DNA of 64,000 bases from the NCBI RefSeq assembly GCF_036850765.1, contig NC_089491.1:185235520-185299519 (forward strand), given 5' to 3'. The translations under genes and the position numbers were made by a program. Each line of letters begins with the position of its first letter. Position 1 is the stretch's first letter. The notes under the pieces were generated by a model. The model was not told where the DNA came from, did not search any database, and saw only the letters and a program-made list of their open reading frames with translations. The stretch is from Saccopteryx bilineata. Its lineage: Eukaryota; Chordata; Mammalia; Chiroptera; Emballonuridae. Shown here piece by piece: positions 41,815 to 54,856 of the stretch.

Positions 41815-43520
41815 AATGTCATCATTGATGAACTGTTATATTTATGTACATAAATAATTCCCTATTACTGTTCATTTGAGTTATCTTCAATTTTTCACTG
41901 CTACAAAACTTCAGTGAACATCCATATATATATATATTTATATATATGTACATATATATAGATATATAAATATTGACATTTTAATTTATTTTCTTAGATC
42001 AATTCTGAATGAATATTATCACATTTAAAGCTCTAAGTAACTGTTGTTAAATAACTTTCCAGAAAGTCTGTATTAACTTATACTTATCCTAGCTGTATAT
42101 CAATGCCAGTTCTGAGAATTAATCTTGTAAAAAAATTGCCAATTTAAAAGGAGAAACAGTCTTCATCTTATTTTGGCTTATATTTCTTTAATTACTTGAA
42201 AGAATGACATTTTCTTATAATCATTAGCCACTTACACTTTTTTTGTACAAAAATGTCATGTCAGTAATCAGGTCCCTTGCCCATTATTTTACTGGGACAG
42301 TAAAGCTTTTTTATTTATAATGATTAGAGAGTTATTTGTCTATCGTATTTGTTGCAGATATTTTACTAATCTGTTGCTTAAATTTTATCATTTTTATTGT
42401 AAAAATTGTTTGCAGTTAAATTTATCAGTGCAGTTAAAGTCACTTTTTCTTTTGTAATTTTATTCATTGCTTTTAGACCTCAAGACCCTTTGTACAAATG
42501 AAGACTTATTTTTCATCTATATTTTCTTCTTGAATTTTCTGGTTTTGTTTTCTACATGCAACAATTTCAGCTTTGAATTGACTTGACGAAAATTCGGTGT
42601 AATGGGAAAGATCTCTCTGCATGCAGCAATGTGCAAGGCATTTAACCGTGTTTGTTTTTAAAACATAAGGGTGGGTAACCTGGATCATCTATGATGTAGA
42701 ACTACTATGGACTCTTGTTTGCTCTCTCGGTTTTGAGACAACATCCCCTTCAACAATGAGACTGTATACAACATGGGACAGAAAGCCAAGAGCTTGTTTT
42801 CCTCAAAAAGCAAATCTCTAACGAGCTTATGCCTCTTCTATAACTGCTGAGATCTGGTTACTCTGAACAGCAGACATCCACACAACTCCCAAGCCAGTGA
42901 CTGTTTCTTGAAGATGCTGTGCTTGGGGGCTGGTGCTGCATCCTGAGACTAGATGCCCCGTTGTACACGGGCTTCTCATACTCCTTGCTCTTCTCTGAGA
43001 CGAGGAGGAAAGGCTGACTCCAACAGCATTTCAGCACATGGGGAAGAGCGCTTTAAAATAAAAGCATCAACATTACAGAGACAACAAAGTGAAACAAATC
43101 TGCTTAGAGACCAGCGTAAACTTTGATATTCAGTCGACCATTTTAACTAAACAGGGAACAGTCATGTTGGGGCATCCATTTACCAAGGATCTTGCACATC
43201 TGCTACTTTACCAGGAAGTTTCTGTCTTAGTAACACACGAGCTCCCAGAGTATAACAAATTCAGCCCAGATTCATCCACCATATATCCTCTTCTCACACT
43301 ATTTCATTTCTTCATCTGGTATGTTTCAAGGGAGACAGGACTACACCTGAGTGGGCAATGAGGTATGAAGACATCAAGTGACGATCTTGGTCTACTAGTT
43401 CTCAGAATTAATTTTTAAGTCCTTCGAAAAATACGACCTCAAAAACTACTACAAAAGGTCTAATATAGTTTTACAAGCCCCACAGCAAGATACTATGAGC
43501 TTAGATGAATCATTTGACCT
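41815..43520. other. Intergenic, AT-rich, no recognisable feature
   Basis: It includes an (AT)n-rich patch at 41920-41970. I see no gene. Confidence 0.5.
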
Positions 43521-43524
43521 TGAG

Positions 43525-44170
43525 TTTTTACAATTTTTGTGTTAAAATATACAAAATATAAAATTTTCCATTTTAACCACTTAATTATATATTCACATTG
43601 TTGTACAGCCATTACCACCATCCACCCACAGAGCTCTTTTTATCTTACAAAACTGAAACTCTGTCCCCATTAGACATTACTTCCTCCCCCCAACCCCTCC
43701 CCCAAGCCCCTAGTAACCACCACCGTTCTACTTTCTATGAGTTTGACTACTGTAGTTCCCTTACCTAAGTGCACTCACTCAGTATTTGTCCTTTTGTGAT
43801 TGGCTTATTTCACTAAGTTTCATCCATGCTGTAGCATGTGACAGGAATTCCTTTTTACAGCTAAATAAGGCTGTTGTACATATATGCCTCACTTTGCTTG
43901 CCTGTTCATCTATCAATGGGAACTGGGTTGCTTCTACTTTTTGACTAGCGTGAATAATGATGTTATGAATGTAGATGTGCAAATAGCTCTTCATGCCCCT
44001 GCTTTCAATTTGGGGGGATAGATCCCAGAAGTGGAATTGCTGGATGTATGTTTAATTTTTTTAGGACCCACCAGACTGTTTTCCAAAGTGACTGCACCCT
44101 TTCATATCCCCATCAGCAGGGCACAAGGGCTCCAATTTTTCCACAGCCTCATCAGCACTTCCTCCTTGGT
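43525..44170 (-). repeat. Old L1 (L1M-type) 3' end
   Basis: The sequence 'attcacattgttgtacagcc', 'cagtatttgtccttttgtga', 'ttggcttatttcactaagtt', 'cccagaagtggaattgctgg' and 'ccaccagactgttttccaaa' is the reverse complement of an old L1 3' end, which covers the last part of ORF2 and the 3' UTR. No coding capacity remains. Confidence 0.85.
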
Positions 44171-44214
44171 TTTAACTTGCTTATTTACTCACTCTTGTAG
44201 TCAACACCTTCACA

Positions 44215-44370
44215 AAGTTTGCCATACATCAGATGCTGGGGGTGGAGTGAGGAACAGACAGGCTCTGCCTGCCCTCAAGCACCTGCAATCTGTCAAGGAC
44301 TAGGACAGTGAACAAGCAGCTACAGATGGGCTGGGGCTGGGGCGGGTGATTCTAAAAAGGGGAAGTGTGG
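44215..44370 (+). repeat. L2-like fragment
   Basis: The sequence 'aggaacagacaggctctgcc' followed by 'tgccctcaagcacctgcaat' resembles the 'aacagacaaggtccctgccctcatggagctt' region of L2. It is short and diverged. Confidence 0.4.
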
Positions 44371-44844
44371 TCAGCAAGAGCAGAGAAGTGCTTTATCCCA
44401 CAGCCTGTCCAGTTCTAGCTTCTATGAACATGGGATGTTTCCTCTCCTGAAAGTACCAACTCAGGGAGCAAAGGCAACTACTGAGGAATTTCTAATGCAG
44501 GATACAGTCAAACTGTGTTTGTATTTGTGAAAAACATGGATCTTTATTACCCGTAATCAAGTGTTATCCTGCCTGCTGGATGAGCCAGAGAACTCAGCAT
44601 GGTTTAAATTATGAAATGCTGAGAACAGAAGGCTACAAACTGGCTACCCAAAGGCCAGGCCCATGTGACATTCCAAAAGTTTTGAGTTCGTTGCCAAAAC
44701 TCAGAGATCAAGCAGTTTCCCACAGAACTCTGAACTTCTGGCTTCCCTGGAAAAATGAAACGTCCTGGCAGCACAGGGGCTATGGCAGAAATGCTAGGGC
44801 TAAGGCCCATTTTGGGAAAGGCACAGCTTGCCACAGTGAGTAGG
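44371..44844. other. Intergenic, no recognisable feature
   Basis: I see no gene or repeat that I can support. Confidence 0.5.
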
Positions 44845-45145
44845 GTACCACCAGCCACACGTGGCCACTGAGCATGAGAATGCAGCTGGTTGACTCTGAG
44901 ATGTGCTGCAAGTGTAAAATACATAGCAGATTTCAGTTATCATAGGGAAAAAAAGGAAAAGTTCCATTATTATTTTTACTGATCACATTTTGAAACAATA
45001 ATATTTAGGATACCCTGGGCTAAAGGAAACAGAGTATTAACATTAATTCTCCCGCTCTTTTCACCTGTTGTAATACGTCTACTAGAAACTGAAATGGACT
45101 ACAGGGCACGCATTACATTCCTACTAGACTGTGCTGCTCTAGGCC
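44845..45145 (+). mobile_element. hAT-Charlie-type non-autonomous DNA transposon
   Basis: The sequence 'ccacacgtggccactgagca', 'tgagatgtgctgcaagtgta', 'aaatacatagcagatttcag', 'ttttgaaacaataatattta' and 'actgtgctgctctaggcc' matches an old mammal-wide MER/Charlie element in my memory. The name is tentative. Confidence 0.6.
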
Positions 45146-45470
45146 CCTTCCAGTGTGCAGTGACTCTGGAACTGCGCACTCCACAGGGGTTACCATCTGA
45201 ATCATGTCACAGTAATTCCTTATAAGGCATAGGCATGTATCCCACTTACTAAGTAAGAAAACAATCCTATGGGGGAAATACGTGATCATTTATATAAATT
45301 GCAGCTCATGTAGAAAATCTGAAATCATGGGCCTTATGTAATTTAAAAATATATATTTATTACTCTCTAGTGCATATAATAAAATACATCCTTAACTATT
45401 GCTCTGAAGACTTTTTTTTATCACTTTAATATTTAACTCTTATTTTACCTAAGGTACTTACAGTGAGTTA
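45146..45470. other. Intergenic, no recognisable feature
   Basis: I see nothing beyond AT-rich sequence. Confidence 0.5.
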
Positions 45471-45829
45471 GAAGGTTTGGGGCAGCTGTGTTAGGCTTGC
45501 TCTCTGGTGTACCAGCTGCAAGCACCTTTGCCTGATTAGTGTGTAAGCACCTGGCAGAGGCACGTGTGCATGGCCTATATAAGGCTGTGGGTGCCTGTGC
45601 TAGAGAGAGATGGGGATTATGGATGCGCGGATTGCCTGCCCGCCACTGTGAGGGGCCATTGTGCTGTTTGTTTGCTTGAGAGGCAGTTTTCCCTGCCTGT
45701 GTGCTTGTCCACCATTGTGAGACTTTAGTAAACAAAATGGCCCCACGTTTTCTGGCTCTACAGTTTCTCTATGGTCTGCCCGAATCCAATGTGAACCTGC
45801 CTGGCCTTGGCCACTGGCAATATATAAGG
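45471..45829 (+). mobile_element. Solo LTR of the B/C subfamily (copy D)
   Basis: The LTR at 45476-45824 (349 bp, the same length as the 5' LTR of copy B) starts 'tttggggcagctgtgttagg'. A TATA-like 'ctatataagg' lies near 45576, and it ends 'ggcaatata'. Flanks 'gaagg' (45471-45475) and 'taagg' (45825-45829) match at 4 of 5 positions, a probable mutated target duplication. No interior is present. Confidence 0.82.
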
Positions 45830-47064
45830 GTAAGTTGTTCATATTGTTCATGTTGCTGAATGCACTTTAAAATGAAACCTACTCTATTTATGTAAACCCT
45901 TTCCACAATTCTTTTTTTGTAAAAGTATTAAAGACTGCTGGCATATTTAGCATTTCATAGGGGCTATTACTTTATGATTTTATTGGTGAAATTACTTTTT
46001 TGAAAGTCTTCTAACTTAATTAAATAAGTGACTGACAAAATTCATTTCAACAACTGTGGGACAAAGGACTCTAAGCCAAGACCCATGATGGCATCATTCT
46101 GGTTATTATTTATTTTGCAAAAATAACCACTTAAATTACTACTCTTTTCTTTAGCAAATAAGATATGTCAAGATTAAGTAAGATTCTAATTGGCGATGGT
46201 AGAAGACACAGACATGCGTGTGAAAAACAGATCACAGCCATTCAGTACACAAAGAAAAGCAAAGGGTCAGCTCAGGTACGGCTCAACAAGGAAAACAAAT
46301 CTGAAGCTGAACTCTGCATTTGGAACTGAGCTTTCCGGTTTGCATATTGACCCTGATGTAATTTACCAGGCATCAGCACAACTTCCCTCTCTTCTCTACC
46401 AGAGTGACTACTACTGGAGCTCCCAGAGGTCGCATCCAGCTTCAACGAACATGACAGAGGTTCATCGTCTCCTGTCTCCCTTTGCTGTTCTCTTTCCTTG
46501 TTCTCGCTAAATGATTTCAATGGAAGGATCAATCTCTACAGCTCTGACTTTGAGCAAGGTAATGACAAAATAGTAAATTCCCAGTGTTTACACTATGCCT
46601 TCTTCTGCTATGTGTGAAGCTAGAATTTGAGTTGTTTCTACTGGGGTCATGGGACATGAAAAAAAGATGTTTTATGAAATGGTAAGATGACAGATGAAAC
46701 ATGGCACAAGCCAGGGCAGCCTAACTCTTAGCAAAATCTCATTCAGGAGCCAAAGAGAAGATACTTCTCATTAGCTAACTGCAGGCCTGGAGAAATCTTT
46801 GTTATCATAAACTGCCACTATTCTTATGGTGTGATAGGGCACACACTGGTAGCAAGTCCCTAGACACTGTTAAAATTTTCCACTTTTTCATCTCTCGAGT
46901 TATTGTTTTCTAAAATATATATGCTAAAATGTGACTCTACCCATGTAGCTTCTGTCTCTGCTTGAGTCTACTTACGGACTTTTAAGGGACATTTAGAATT
47001 CGGTGTCTCTCACAGATTAAAAAAAAGCTGGGCCTTCCCCATGCATTTTGATCAGAATAATGTG
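45830..47064. other. Intergenic, no recognisable feature
   Basis: The ORF at 46190-46510 has no recognisable domain and no supporting context. Confidence 0.5.
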
Positions 47065-47389
47065 GCCCTGGCTGGTGGCTCAGTGGATAGAGCATTGGCC
47101 TGCATGTGGACGTCCTGGGTTCAATTCCTGGTTAGCGCACACAGGAGAAGTAACCATTTGCTTCTCCCCATCTTCCCAGGACTCCCCTCTTCCCTTCCCA
47201 CAGCCAGTTGGAGCATGGCCTTGGGTGCTGAGGATAGTTCAGTTGGTTCAAGCATGTCATCCTTAGCTGCTAAAAATGGCTCAGTACTTGAGCATCAGCC
47301 CCAGATGGGGTTGCCAAGTGGATCCTGGTAAGAGTAAATGTGGGAGTCTGCCTTGCTATCTCCCCTTCTGTCACCCCCTCAAAAAAAAA
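47065..47389 (+). repeat. Bat tRNA-derived SINE (older, 'ggtggctcagtggatagagc' head)
   Basis: It starts 'gccctggctggtggctcagt', with B box 'gggttcaattcc', a CT-rich middle and an A9 tail. Flanking 'ataatgt' copies on both sides suggest a short target duplication. Confidence 0.83.
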
Positions 47390-48356
47390 GGATAATGTAT
47401 ATCCCACTAAAAAGGCAAGAGAAATATTTTAGATACCTCTGAGAACATAAAAGCTCACTAAATTTGAACCTGAGAAGGAAGCACTGAATTTCTTCAACTC
47501 AACAATCAGAAGAAACAAGTACTTTCTAAAACACAAAGCTAGCAGCACAAACATAAGAAAACCTTTGCTCTTGGTATTCACATCTGCTTCCTCCTCTCTG
47601 ACACTCAGAAAAATCCTAAGGATTTCTACCTTTAAGTTCTATCTGGTTTTTTTTTCTGTGCCACCATCAATCAGTTCAATACCTGAGAAGAATGTCAGAG
47701 TTTAGAATTATGGGAGCCCCAGCCAACTATACACTCAGGAAGTGGCTACTACTGAGTAAGGCTTAACTTTACCAATCTTATTTTACAGTGAATTCTGATT
47801 TTAAGTACTAAGAAGTGCCATCAACATGCAAAATTAAGTGGGACAAAATAGCATCAATTAGACGAGTTAGGGGCATGCATGAGGTCTGGAAAAGTATAAA
47901 TTGCAGGACATGACTGTTTCTAATGTATACATAGTCTCTGCCAGTCTAGGTGAGAGCTAGCACATTCAAGTGTCACAGGACTGCTCCAGTGTCCAAATAA
48001 GGATAATTGGTAAATATGATAATAAGCATCTTGTCTATAAGAATAAGGCTCAGCACACTGTAAGCCCAGAGTGTTGCTCAGCAAATATCCATAGAATAAA
48101 AGAATGAATATTCTTAAGGTACTTAGAAAGAGGCTTGGTACTCAAAAAAACACAGGACCCGAGGTTCAAATCCTCAATTCACATTCTTAGATATACAATT
48201 TTGGTTAGTCACTTAAACAGCACACCTCAGATTTCTAGTTCTACTTTTATTATATATATAAAAGTAAACAACTCTAAATTGTGCATGACTTGATGAGATT
48301 TCACTGCATAATAATAATAGTAATAACCTCAAGGCTAACTAGATTCTCTAAGTCAC
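47390..48356. other. Intergenic, no recognisable feature
   Basis: I see no gene or clear repeat. Confidence 0.5.
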
Positions 48357-48469
48357 TTATAATATAATTAGTCATGTTTTAAGACAATATTTAGAAATGA
48401 CTTGCTATATCCAAACTATATCTCTTTACTCTCCTACCGTATTATAACTAGATAGTATAGATATTACAC
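48357..48469. repeat. 113-bp perfect direct repeat, left copy
   Basis: It is identical at all 113 positions to 49715-49827. It begins ttataatataattagtcatg and ends gatattacac. A TA microsatellite follows directly (48470-48483). It does not look like a known repeat. Confidence 0.95.
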
Positions 48470-49714
48470 ATATATATATATATCTTTAATTTGAAAGCAA
48501 ATCTCTAGGCTTTCTTTGTGAATGGATACAAATTCAGAAATAGCCATTATAATATCTAAGATAAGTCCAATGCCCATGACTATTGGAACCTCAGAGCGTA
48601 TGTTCCCACTAGGCACAGGGGCTTTTCCCAAAAAATAAATTTCAATTTCAGGATAATCATAAAATTTCAGATTTAATTTAGAACACCTCAAATTTGAACC
48701 ATAGGCTCCTATAGAAATTATATTTCAAAGCTAGACCTAATCTCAGGAAAGCAGTGTGGTCCTGGGGTTCTACAATGATGTCTCTCCCCTCCAGTTCTTA
48801 GGTCCAAAGCCAAAAATTTCACATACAAAGAATTACTGGAAAATGCCCTTTTGTACAAAAAAATTTTTAAAGAAAAATCAAAAATATATTTTAATCTCTA
48901 AGCCCAGGCATTATCTACCCAGAAATAACTCTCTATTATATGCGCTAGGAGCATTTACAACTATATACTGCTTGCATGTTGTTCAGAAAAGTATTTGAAA
49001 GGGTAGGGAACAGGAATGACATCCAGCCACCTGGGAAATATCTTTAAACATAAGTGTGCTGACACTAGGTGAGCACACAACATCCACAGGATACACCACA
49101 CATGCACTGTGCCCGTGCCTGCTCTCTCTCTATGTATGTTTGAAAGGGCTATCTGACACACAGTATGGTTTATAATACCTATATGTGCGTGTAGTACACA
49201 TGTACAGATCATGGACAGTCCTTTCTAAGCCGATATATTTAAATATTGTGCATGCACATGAATCGGTCTCTTTGCAGGCGAGAGCATCACATTTCAGGGG
49301 TGGCTATCACGACATCAGGATCCCAGATTCCTCTTCCACTCTGATCCCCATTCGAGGGTAATAAGAGTACTCTTTATCTGCTTTAGCTTCGATTTCCACT
49401 GCATCTCGATTCCATGCGTTATTCAATCTGCAGTCAGTTAAACTACACACAGTCTAAAGGTATGGGTACATTTGGAAACATCAGGCGTCAATCATGGTCA
49501 TGATTTGACACTGTATACTTTGAAAACTGTCCCTCAGCCACACCCATGCTTCCATTAGCACAGCTAGAGACCTCAATGAGAACAAATGATCAAACTGAGT
49601 TTGGGTCCCCTTACAATATCTTAAAGCAAACCATTGTTAAAATGTGTTTAAGGAAACATTTGTCAAGAAGCTTAAAATATGTGGCGGGTCCCACCCAAAT
49701 GTATCTCAGACTAA
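48470..49714. other. Unique sequence between the 113-bp repeats
   Basis: About 1.25 kb separates the two copies. I see no long frame, no terminal TG...CA and no transposon ends in it. Confidence 0.6.
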
Positions 49715-49827
49715 TTATAATATAATTAGTCATGTTTTAAGACAATATTTAGAAATGACTTGCTATATCCAAACTATATCTCTTTACTCTCCTACCGTAT
49801 TATAACTAGATAGTATAGATATTACAC
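49715..49827. repeat. 113-bp perfect direct repeat, right copy
   Basis: It is identical to 48357-48469, offset by 1358 bp. The flanks on both sides differ from those of the left copy. Confidence 0.95.
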
Positions 49828-51834
49828 CATATATTAATCAACCACATGACTTGGCCTTATCATCAAAGGCATGTGTGGCATTTGTTGACCTTTCACTTGA
49901 AACCCAGAACTTTGTTTAATCCTTTGAGCAGTGGATCAAAAGCCATGCCTTAGATTAAGTAATGAGTGAAAATTATTTAAAAATAGAATGTATTTCCAAA
50001 ATAGGAATTTTCCATTTGTCTGGTGACAAAAGGTCCCTGTCAGTTCCCTATACTGGCAAGAGAAAAAAAGTCTAATTCAGAGTCAAAATTTCAACTGAGC
50101 TTTTATTCTGCCAACAGCCTCAATTTTCCTAGTATGCTAATAAGCTAGAAATATTTAAGATTCACACAATTTATTTGTGAAGAGGATAAAAGAAAACGTC
50201 ATTAAATCCCAAGGATTAGAACGTAATAAGTTGGTTGTCATTTAATTTATCTTAAATGCTATTAAGACACAACCCAGGCTGAAAATCTCAAAATGGAACT
50301 AAAAGTGACAGACTCACATTCTTTCTCTGTTATATAATGCACACAAATATACAGGTACACCTACAATATTCAGCATGGACAGATAAGGAATGTTCAGCAT
50401 TGCCCTGGCAGATCGCAGAGGACACAGAGTGATTAAATAAAAAGACAAGAACGTGCAGGATATGTTTTACTCTCTTTTGTGTCATCAATTATGAATGTTG
50501 CTAGCTCCAGCTAATTTTCATAAAAGCCTCTTTTGACTCAAATGGCTGTTCCTGCCTAATGCTGTCTCCCCCTCCCCACCTTAATAAAAAGCTCCAATAT
50601 ACTCTGTGATAATATTTTCTTCCTTGGTGTTTTACTGAATTTTTAAACAAAACTGTTTCCCTTTATATTTTTTTCAAAATTAAAGTCGGTATGTGTCTTC
50701 CTTTGAGCAATACTAACTACTTCTAATCAACCTTTACCTTCATCCAACAAAGTGTAGATTTTTCTAGTGGAGACTGACCTCATCCTTCAGTCTCTCGCCT
50801 GCAATTTTCTTAATGACACTGCCCTTTCCAGGATTTCCTGCTACTCTCTCCAAGAGGTCTTAAATATGCTTACCCTCATCAGAAGGCTCATGTTTCAGAT
50901 CCCAAAGAAACATGATGGCCTAAAGATTCATGGGCAGCAGAACATACTCTGGTGGCTATCCTTTCAGGAACCGAAACGCCAAGCACAAGGACCCTCCTGA
51001 AGACTTCCTACCTGGAGTGCAGACGCAGCATCCGTTTCAAAAGCTTCTTGGGGAACTCCAGGTTGTAGAATGGCAGTGAACACTACAAGATATTCTGGAC
51101 GCTTCAACTTCACTTGCAAGTTTAGTGTAGACATAGCCTTAAAGACTTTGTTTTTTCTTGCTTGTGTTAATTTTTAAAAAATGGATTCCACCATTCGTCT
51201 ACTTCCCACCTTTTGGTAGGTTACCTGTACTCAGATTCTACCATCCACCCCTGATCTCTTCATCCTGTGGAATCTTAACTGTCTGTTATCTCTGCAGTAT
51301 CTTCTATGCAGCAGCTCATCAGCGATTCAAATGTAACTTGACCAAGACTGGTGTCTAAGACTTAGCACCCGCCTCCTCGTTGTTCGGTCTTGTCATCTGA
51401 CTCCCACCTTTTAGCCTCTTTCTCAAACTTCATTCTCATTGATTTGCCCCTTCTAGACACATAGCCCCTTGTTCAATATTATTAAAGATGCATTTTCATA
51501 GAGGGTTTGACAACATTCTTAAATAATTTGCCATTATTTTGGAACCTATACCCTTTCCCCCAAAAAAGAGTTCCACTTTTCTGGTTTCTTAGGGTATCTT
51601 AGCTCCCTACTGATACAAAGTCAATGCCATGCCATGGTTTGTGGCCAAGTTGAGATGACTTTTCTGTTCTTTGGTTCATTATGTGTATTGCTGCCCAATT
51701 ACATGGAACAAGAGAAAAAGCACATGACCCTGCAGTAGAAACAAGGCAATTTGTGCCTCACATTTTCATTTTTACGTATTTACAAATAAAACTGAAGTTA
51801 TCAAGTTACATTCTACTGCACAATGCAACTTGAA
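49828..51834. other. Intergenic, no recognisable feature
   Basis: Frames at 50767-51000 and 51158-51358 show no recognisable domain. No clear repeat is seen. Confidence 0.5.
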
Positions 51835-52098
51835 TTTCCCCAGTTTTACAGAGGTAATTGACATAAAACATTATTTCAGTTTCAGGTGTGTTACATAATG
51901 ATTTGATGTATGTATATATTGTGAAAGGATTGCCACAGTTAACATTCACCACTGCAGTTATACTTTTTTCTTTGTGATGAACTTTTAGGATCAACTCTCT
52001 CAGCAATTTTCAAATACATAATACAGTATTGTTAACGATAGTCACCATGTTGTACATTACATCTCCAGATATAACTGGAAGTTGGTACCTTTGGGCCC

Positions 52099-52422
52099 TG
52101 TAAGGCTGGTGGCCATGGCCAGGCAGGTCCACACTGGATTCGGACAGACAGTAGAGAAACTGCAGAGCCGGAAAGCGCTAGGCCATTCCAGTTTCATAGA
52201 GCTTCGCAACAGAGGATGAGCACACAGGCAGGGAAACAGCCTCTCAGGAAATGAACAGCAAAATGGGCCCTCACAGTGGCGGGCAGGCAATCCGCAATCT
52301 GCATCAGCCCTGAGGGCAAGCACTTGTAGCCTTACATAGATTATACATATGTGGCTCTGCCACGTTATTACACATCAGAGAAACACCAAGTGAGCAAGCC
52401 TAACACAGCTGTTTTTCCAATA
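52099..52422 (-). repeat. 3' LTR of copy C
   Basis: As displayed it begins tgtaaggctggtggccatgg and ends 'ccaata'. It aligns with 54879-55193 and with the LTRs of copies B and D in reverse. Confidence 0.87.
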
Positions 52423-52930
52423 TTCCACCTCTTTAGGGTTGCTCACTTCACAATCTATACAACAGGTATCTTCCGCAATGGTCTATGTATGAGGAGTGAG
52501 GTACATTCCATAAACAGACTACAGCAACAGCACAAGTTATACACTAATTACAAAGGTGCCCTTCACAATGTCTCCCTGAGCACTCTGCCCAGGGAGTTTC
52601 CTGCACGCCAACCTCTAGCTCCCACAGTAGGTGGGAGGGCCTGTATAGTACAGGACTATGTCCACTGAAACTATAAGTGCCCTTGGTGAGTCTCTGCAAC
52701 TGGATGGGAGCAGCTTCCCAGTGCAGGAGGGGCGGGGCTTTCACAGATACCGCAGCGCCCCCCCCCCCCCATCTAGGTCTCTTATAGTACTGTCCAACAA
52801 GGGAGCCAGTGCCCCTCTCTGGTCACAGTCTAAGAGTCCATTACACCACTCAATGATCAGTCCACAATAGACAGCCCAGCTGATGTGCAAATCACCTTAG
52901 GTGAAAGTCCATTACAGGCAACTAGCCATA
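52423..52930 (-). other. 3' non-coding interior of copy C
   Basis: It is homologous to 38960-39509 of copy B and 8144-8624 of copy A. It contains a C14-type homopolymer near 52757-52770 at the position of the C-run in copy B. Confidence 0.7.
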
Positions 52931-53880
52931 GAGCTCTTTATTAACGGACTTCAGTACCTTTCTGTAAGCGCTATGTCTACTGTTATAAGCCCCATCCAAA
53001 CCCCTCATAGTTCCAAGCTCACAAGGCCTGGCAGTCAAAGACATTCAAGGCCTGTGCTGCCTTGACAGTTCTCTTAGCTGCTGCAGCAAAAAAGCACCTA
53101 TTATCTTCTAATGCCAACACCTGCTGCACATTAGAAGGGGACCAGTGGATTACCGGTTTCACATGAGATCTCTGACTCCCAGCCCATCCCCACTGGACAG
53201 GTCCCTCAGCCTTCCTCCTATTCAAATTGAAGCAGCAGGTCTTGAGGATCTTCCTCTCTCAGCTGCCTCCAACAAGTAATCCTGCAGTTGTGCAACCTGA
53301 ACAGCCATTTTCTTGGCAGCTGCCAGGGCCACCCACTTCCCCCACTTTTTCAGTAGCTGGAACCACTGTTGCGGCTTAAGGGGTCACCAAAGTTCTAACA
53401 GGACTTCATTAGACCTGCCATATAATTTCTCCCTATCTTCTCCAGCTGCGATCAAATCTATCCACATCTGTGTTCAGGTAACATATACAGGCCCCTTACT
53501 CATTAGATGGGGGGGGGGTTAGGGGGACAGCCCAAGCAGCAGCTCTTACACCTTTATGATTCTGTGATTCCCCCAGCTCCCCCAAATCTGCTGCCATCTG
53601 TATAATCATGTTGATGAGATTCCCCACATAGGGATTCAAAATAGCCACTAGTGAACCAAAAAGGGCTGATAGGATGCTACAGAAAATAAGGTCCCTCATC
53701 CCTGCTGTAAACACTTCCTCTTCTGGCCCATGAGACCTCGAGTTGAAAGCAGCATTCTTCATACCTAGTTCACAAAGGAACTCTGGCAAGTCTGTATTTG
53801 CCTCCAACTCACTGCCCCCAGCAAGTCCCCAGCATTCTCCAGACTGTATGAATGGTGGTCATCACCCACTCTAATAGGTA
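52931..53880 (-). pseudogene. Extra coding-like block present only in copy C
   Basis: Minus-strand frames show 53807-53496 with MRDLIFCSILSALFGSLVAI and NPYVGNLINMIIQMAADLG. Further downstream a broken frame has MWIDLIAAGEDREKLYGRSN, QQWFQLLKKWGKWVALAAAK and a short coiled coil (VAQLQDYLLEAAE). The helical, Gag-like feel is only an impression; I cannot assign it. Stops and at least one frame change are present. Because A and B lack it, they look like deletion derivatives of a longer element. Confidence 0.4.
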
Positions 53881-54066
53881 TGGTTTTCTGGGTTGTCATG
53901 GTAGTTCTGAAGACACTGCTTCAGGGAGAAGTGCATGGTAATGGCAGCCATATCTTCATCTCTGTTCTGGAGAGCATGATGCCATCCACCCCTATGTCTC
54001 ACAATCACAGCAACCAGGCTGCCAGGGGCTTGGTGGGTTTCTGCCTGAATTGTGCTCCCAACTCCA

Positions 54067-54774
54067 TCAGCTCTGCCTGGTGTAGGGCCGTACCACAGAG
54101 TGCTCCACTACCTGTGGAGGGGGTTGTGCCTGCCCCTGAGGGACTCTTGGATGCTGGATTTTTACCTTCTGGGTGACTACTGGCCAGGCTCTGAGTCTGT
54201 GGATGACAGTTTCAGACCAAACCTCCTCCTCGGAAGAGGAGTTGGAAATGCCTGCTCCCACTGAATCAAAGCCACTTCACCAGCATGAATGCAGCTCCTT
54301 CCTTAGTGCCCACTTTGGCTCCTACGGCTGCCAGTTCTTGGCTTGAAGCTGAGATTTGAGCTCTTGAACCTGCAGTTATTTCTTTAACAACTGTTGTTGC
54401 CAATGTTTAGCTTCCAGGACAAAATGCTGCACACAAACCCATAATTCCTTCTCTAGGGATCATACCAGTTCCAGGCACCACTGATGCTCAGCCTGCATCT
54501 CACACTGCAGGTCTCGAGAGCAGTTGGCCTCCTTTTCCAGCACTTGCTTCAGTTCACACCATCGCTGGTACTCAGCCTGTAGCCTGACCTGCAATTCTAG
54601 AATCTGCAATTCTTTCTCCTCATGTGATCATTCCAGCTCATGCTGCTGTTGGTGCTTGGTCTGCAGCTTATCCTGGAGTTTTTGAACTTGGGCAGCCTCT
54701 CACACAGAGCTCTCAGTTTCTTCTTGCAGGGCTGTAAAAATCACCCAGCCCATGGCCCCCAAAAGGACAGCCAC
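54067..54774 (-). pseudogene. Coiled-coil protein of the LTR family, copy C (about six stops, frame kept)
   Basis: The frame runs from GTG at 54772-54774 (ATG in copy B) to TGA at 54067-54069. It starts hydrophobic (AVLLGAMGWVIFTAL), then EETESSV, followed by a longer coiled coil than in A or B (LQILELQVRLQAEYQ, CELKQVLEKEA, AKHWQQQLLKK). The acidic serine tail (GAGISNSSSEEE) and AWPVVTQKVKIQ follow. About six in-frame stops are present, but no net frameshift over 236 codons. The extra coiled-coil length suggests that A and B lost internal segments. Confidence 0.65.
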
Positions 54775-54856
54775 GGGAAACCATATGCTGGAGAACAATG
54801 ATCACTCCTCTACCCCACCTTTCAAGGGTGTTGGTGGCTCCATATCAATCTGATCT

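Noticed and set aside
48357..49827. The 113-bp repeats as LTRs of a small element
   Set aside because: They lack TG...CA ends, a primer site, a polypurine tract and flanking target duplications, and the DNA between them has no coding.
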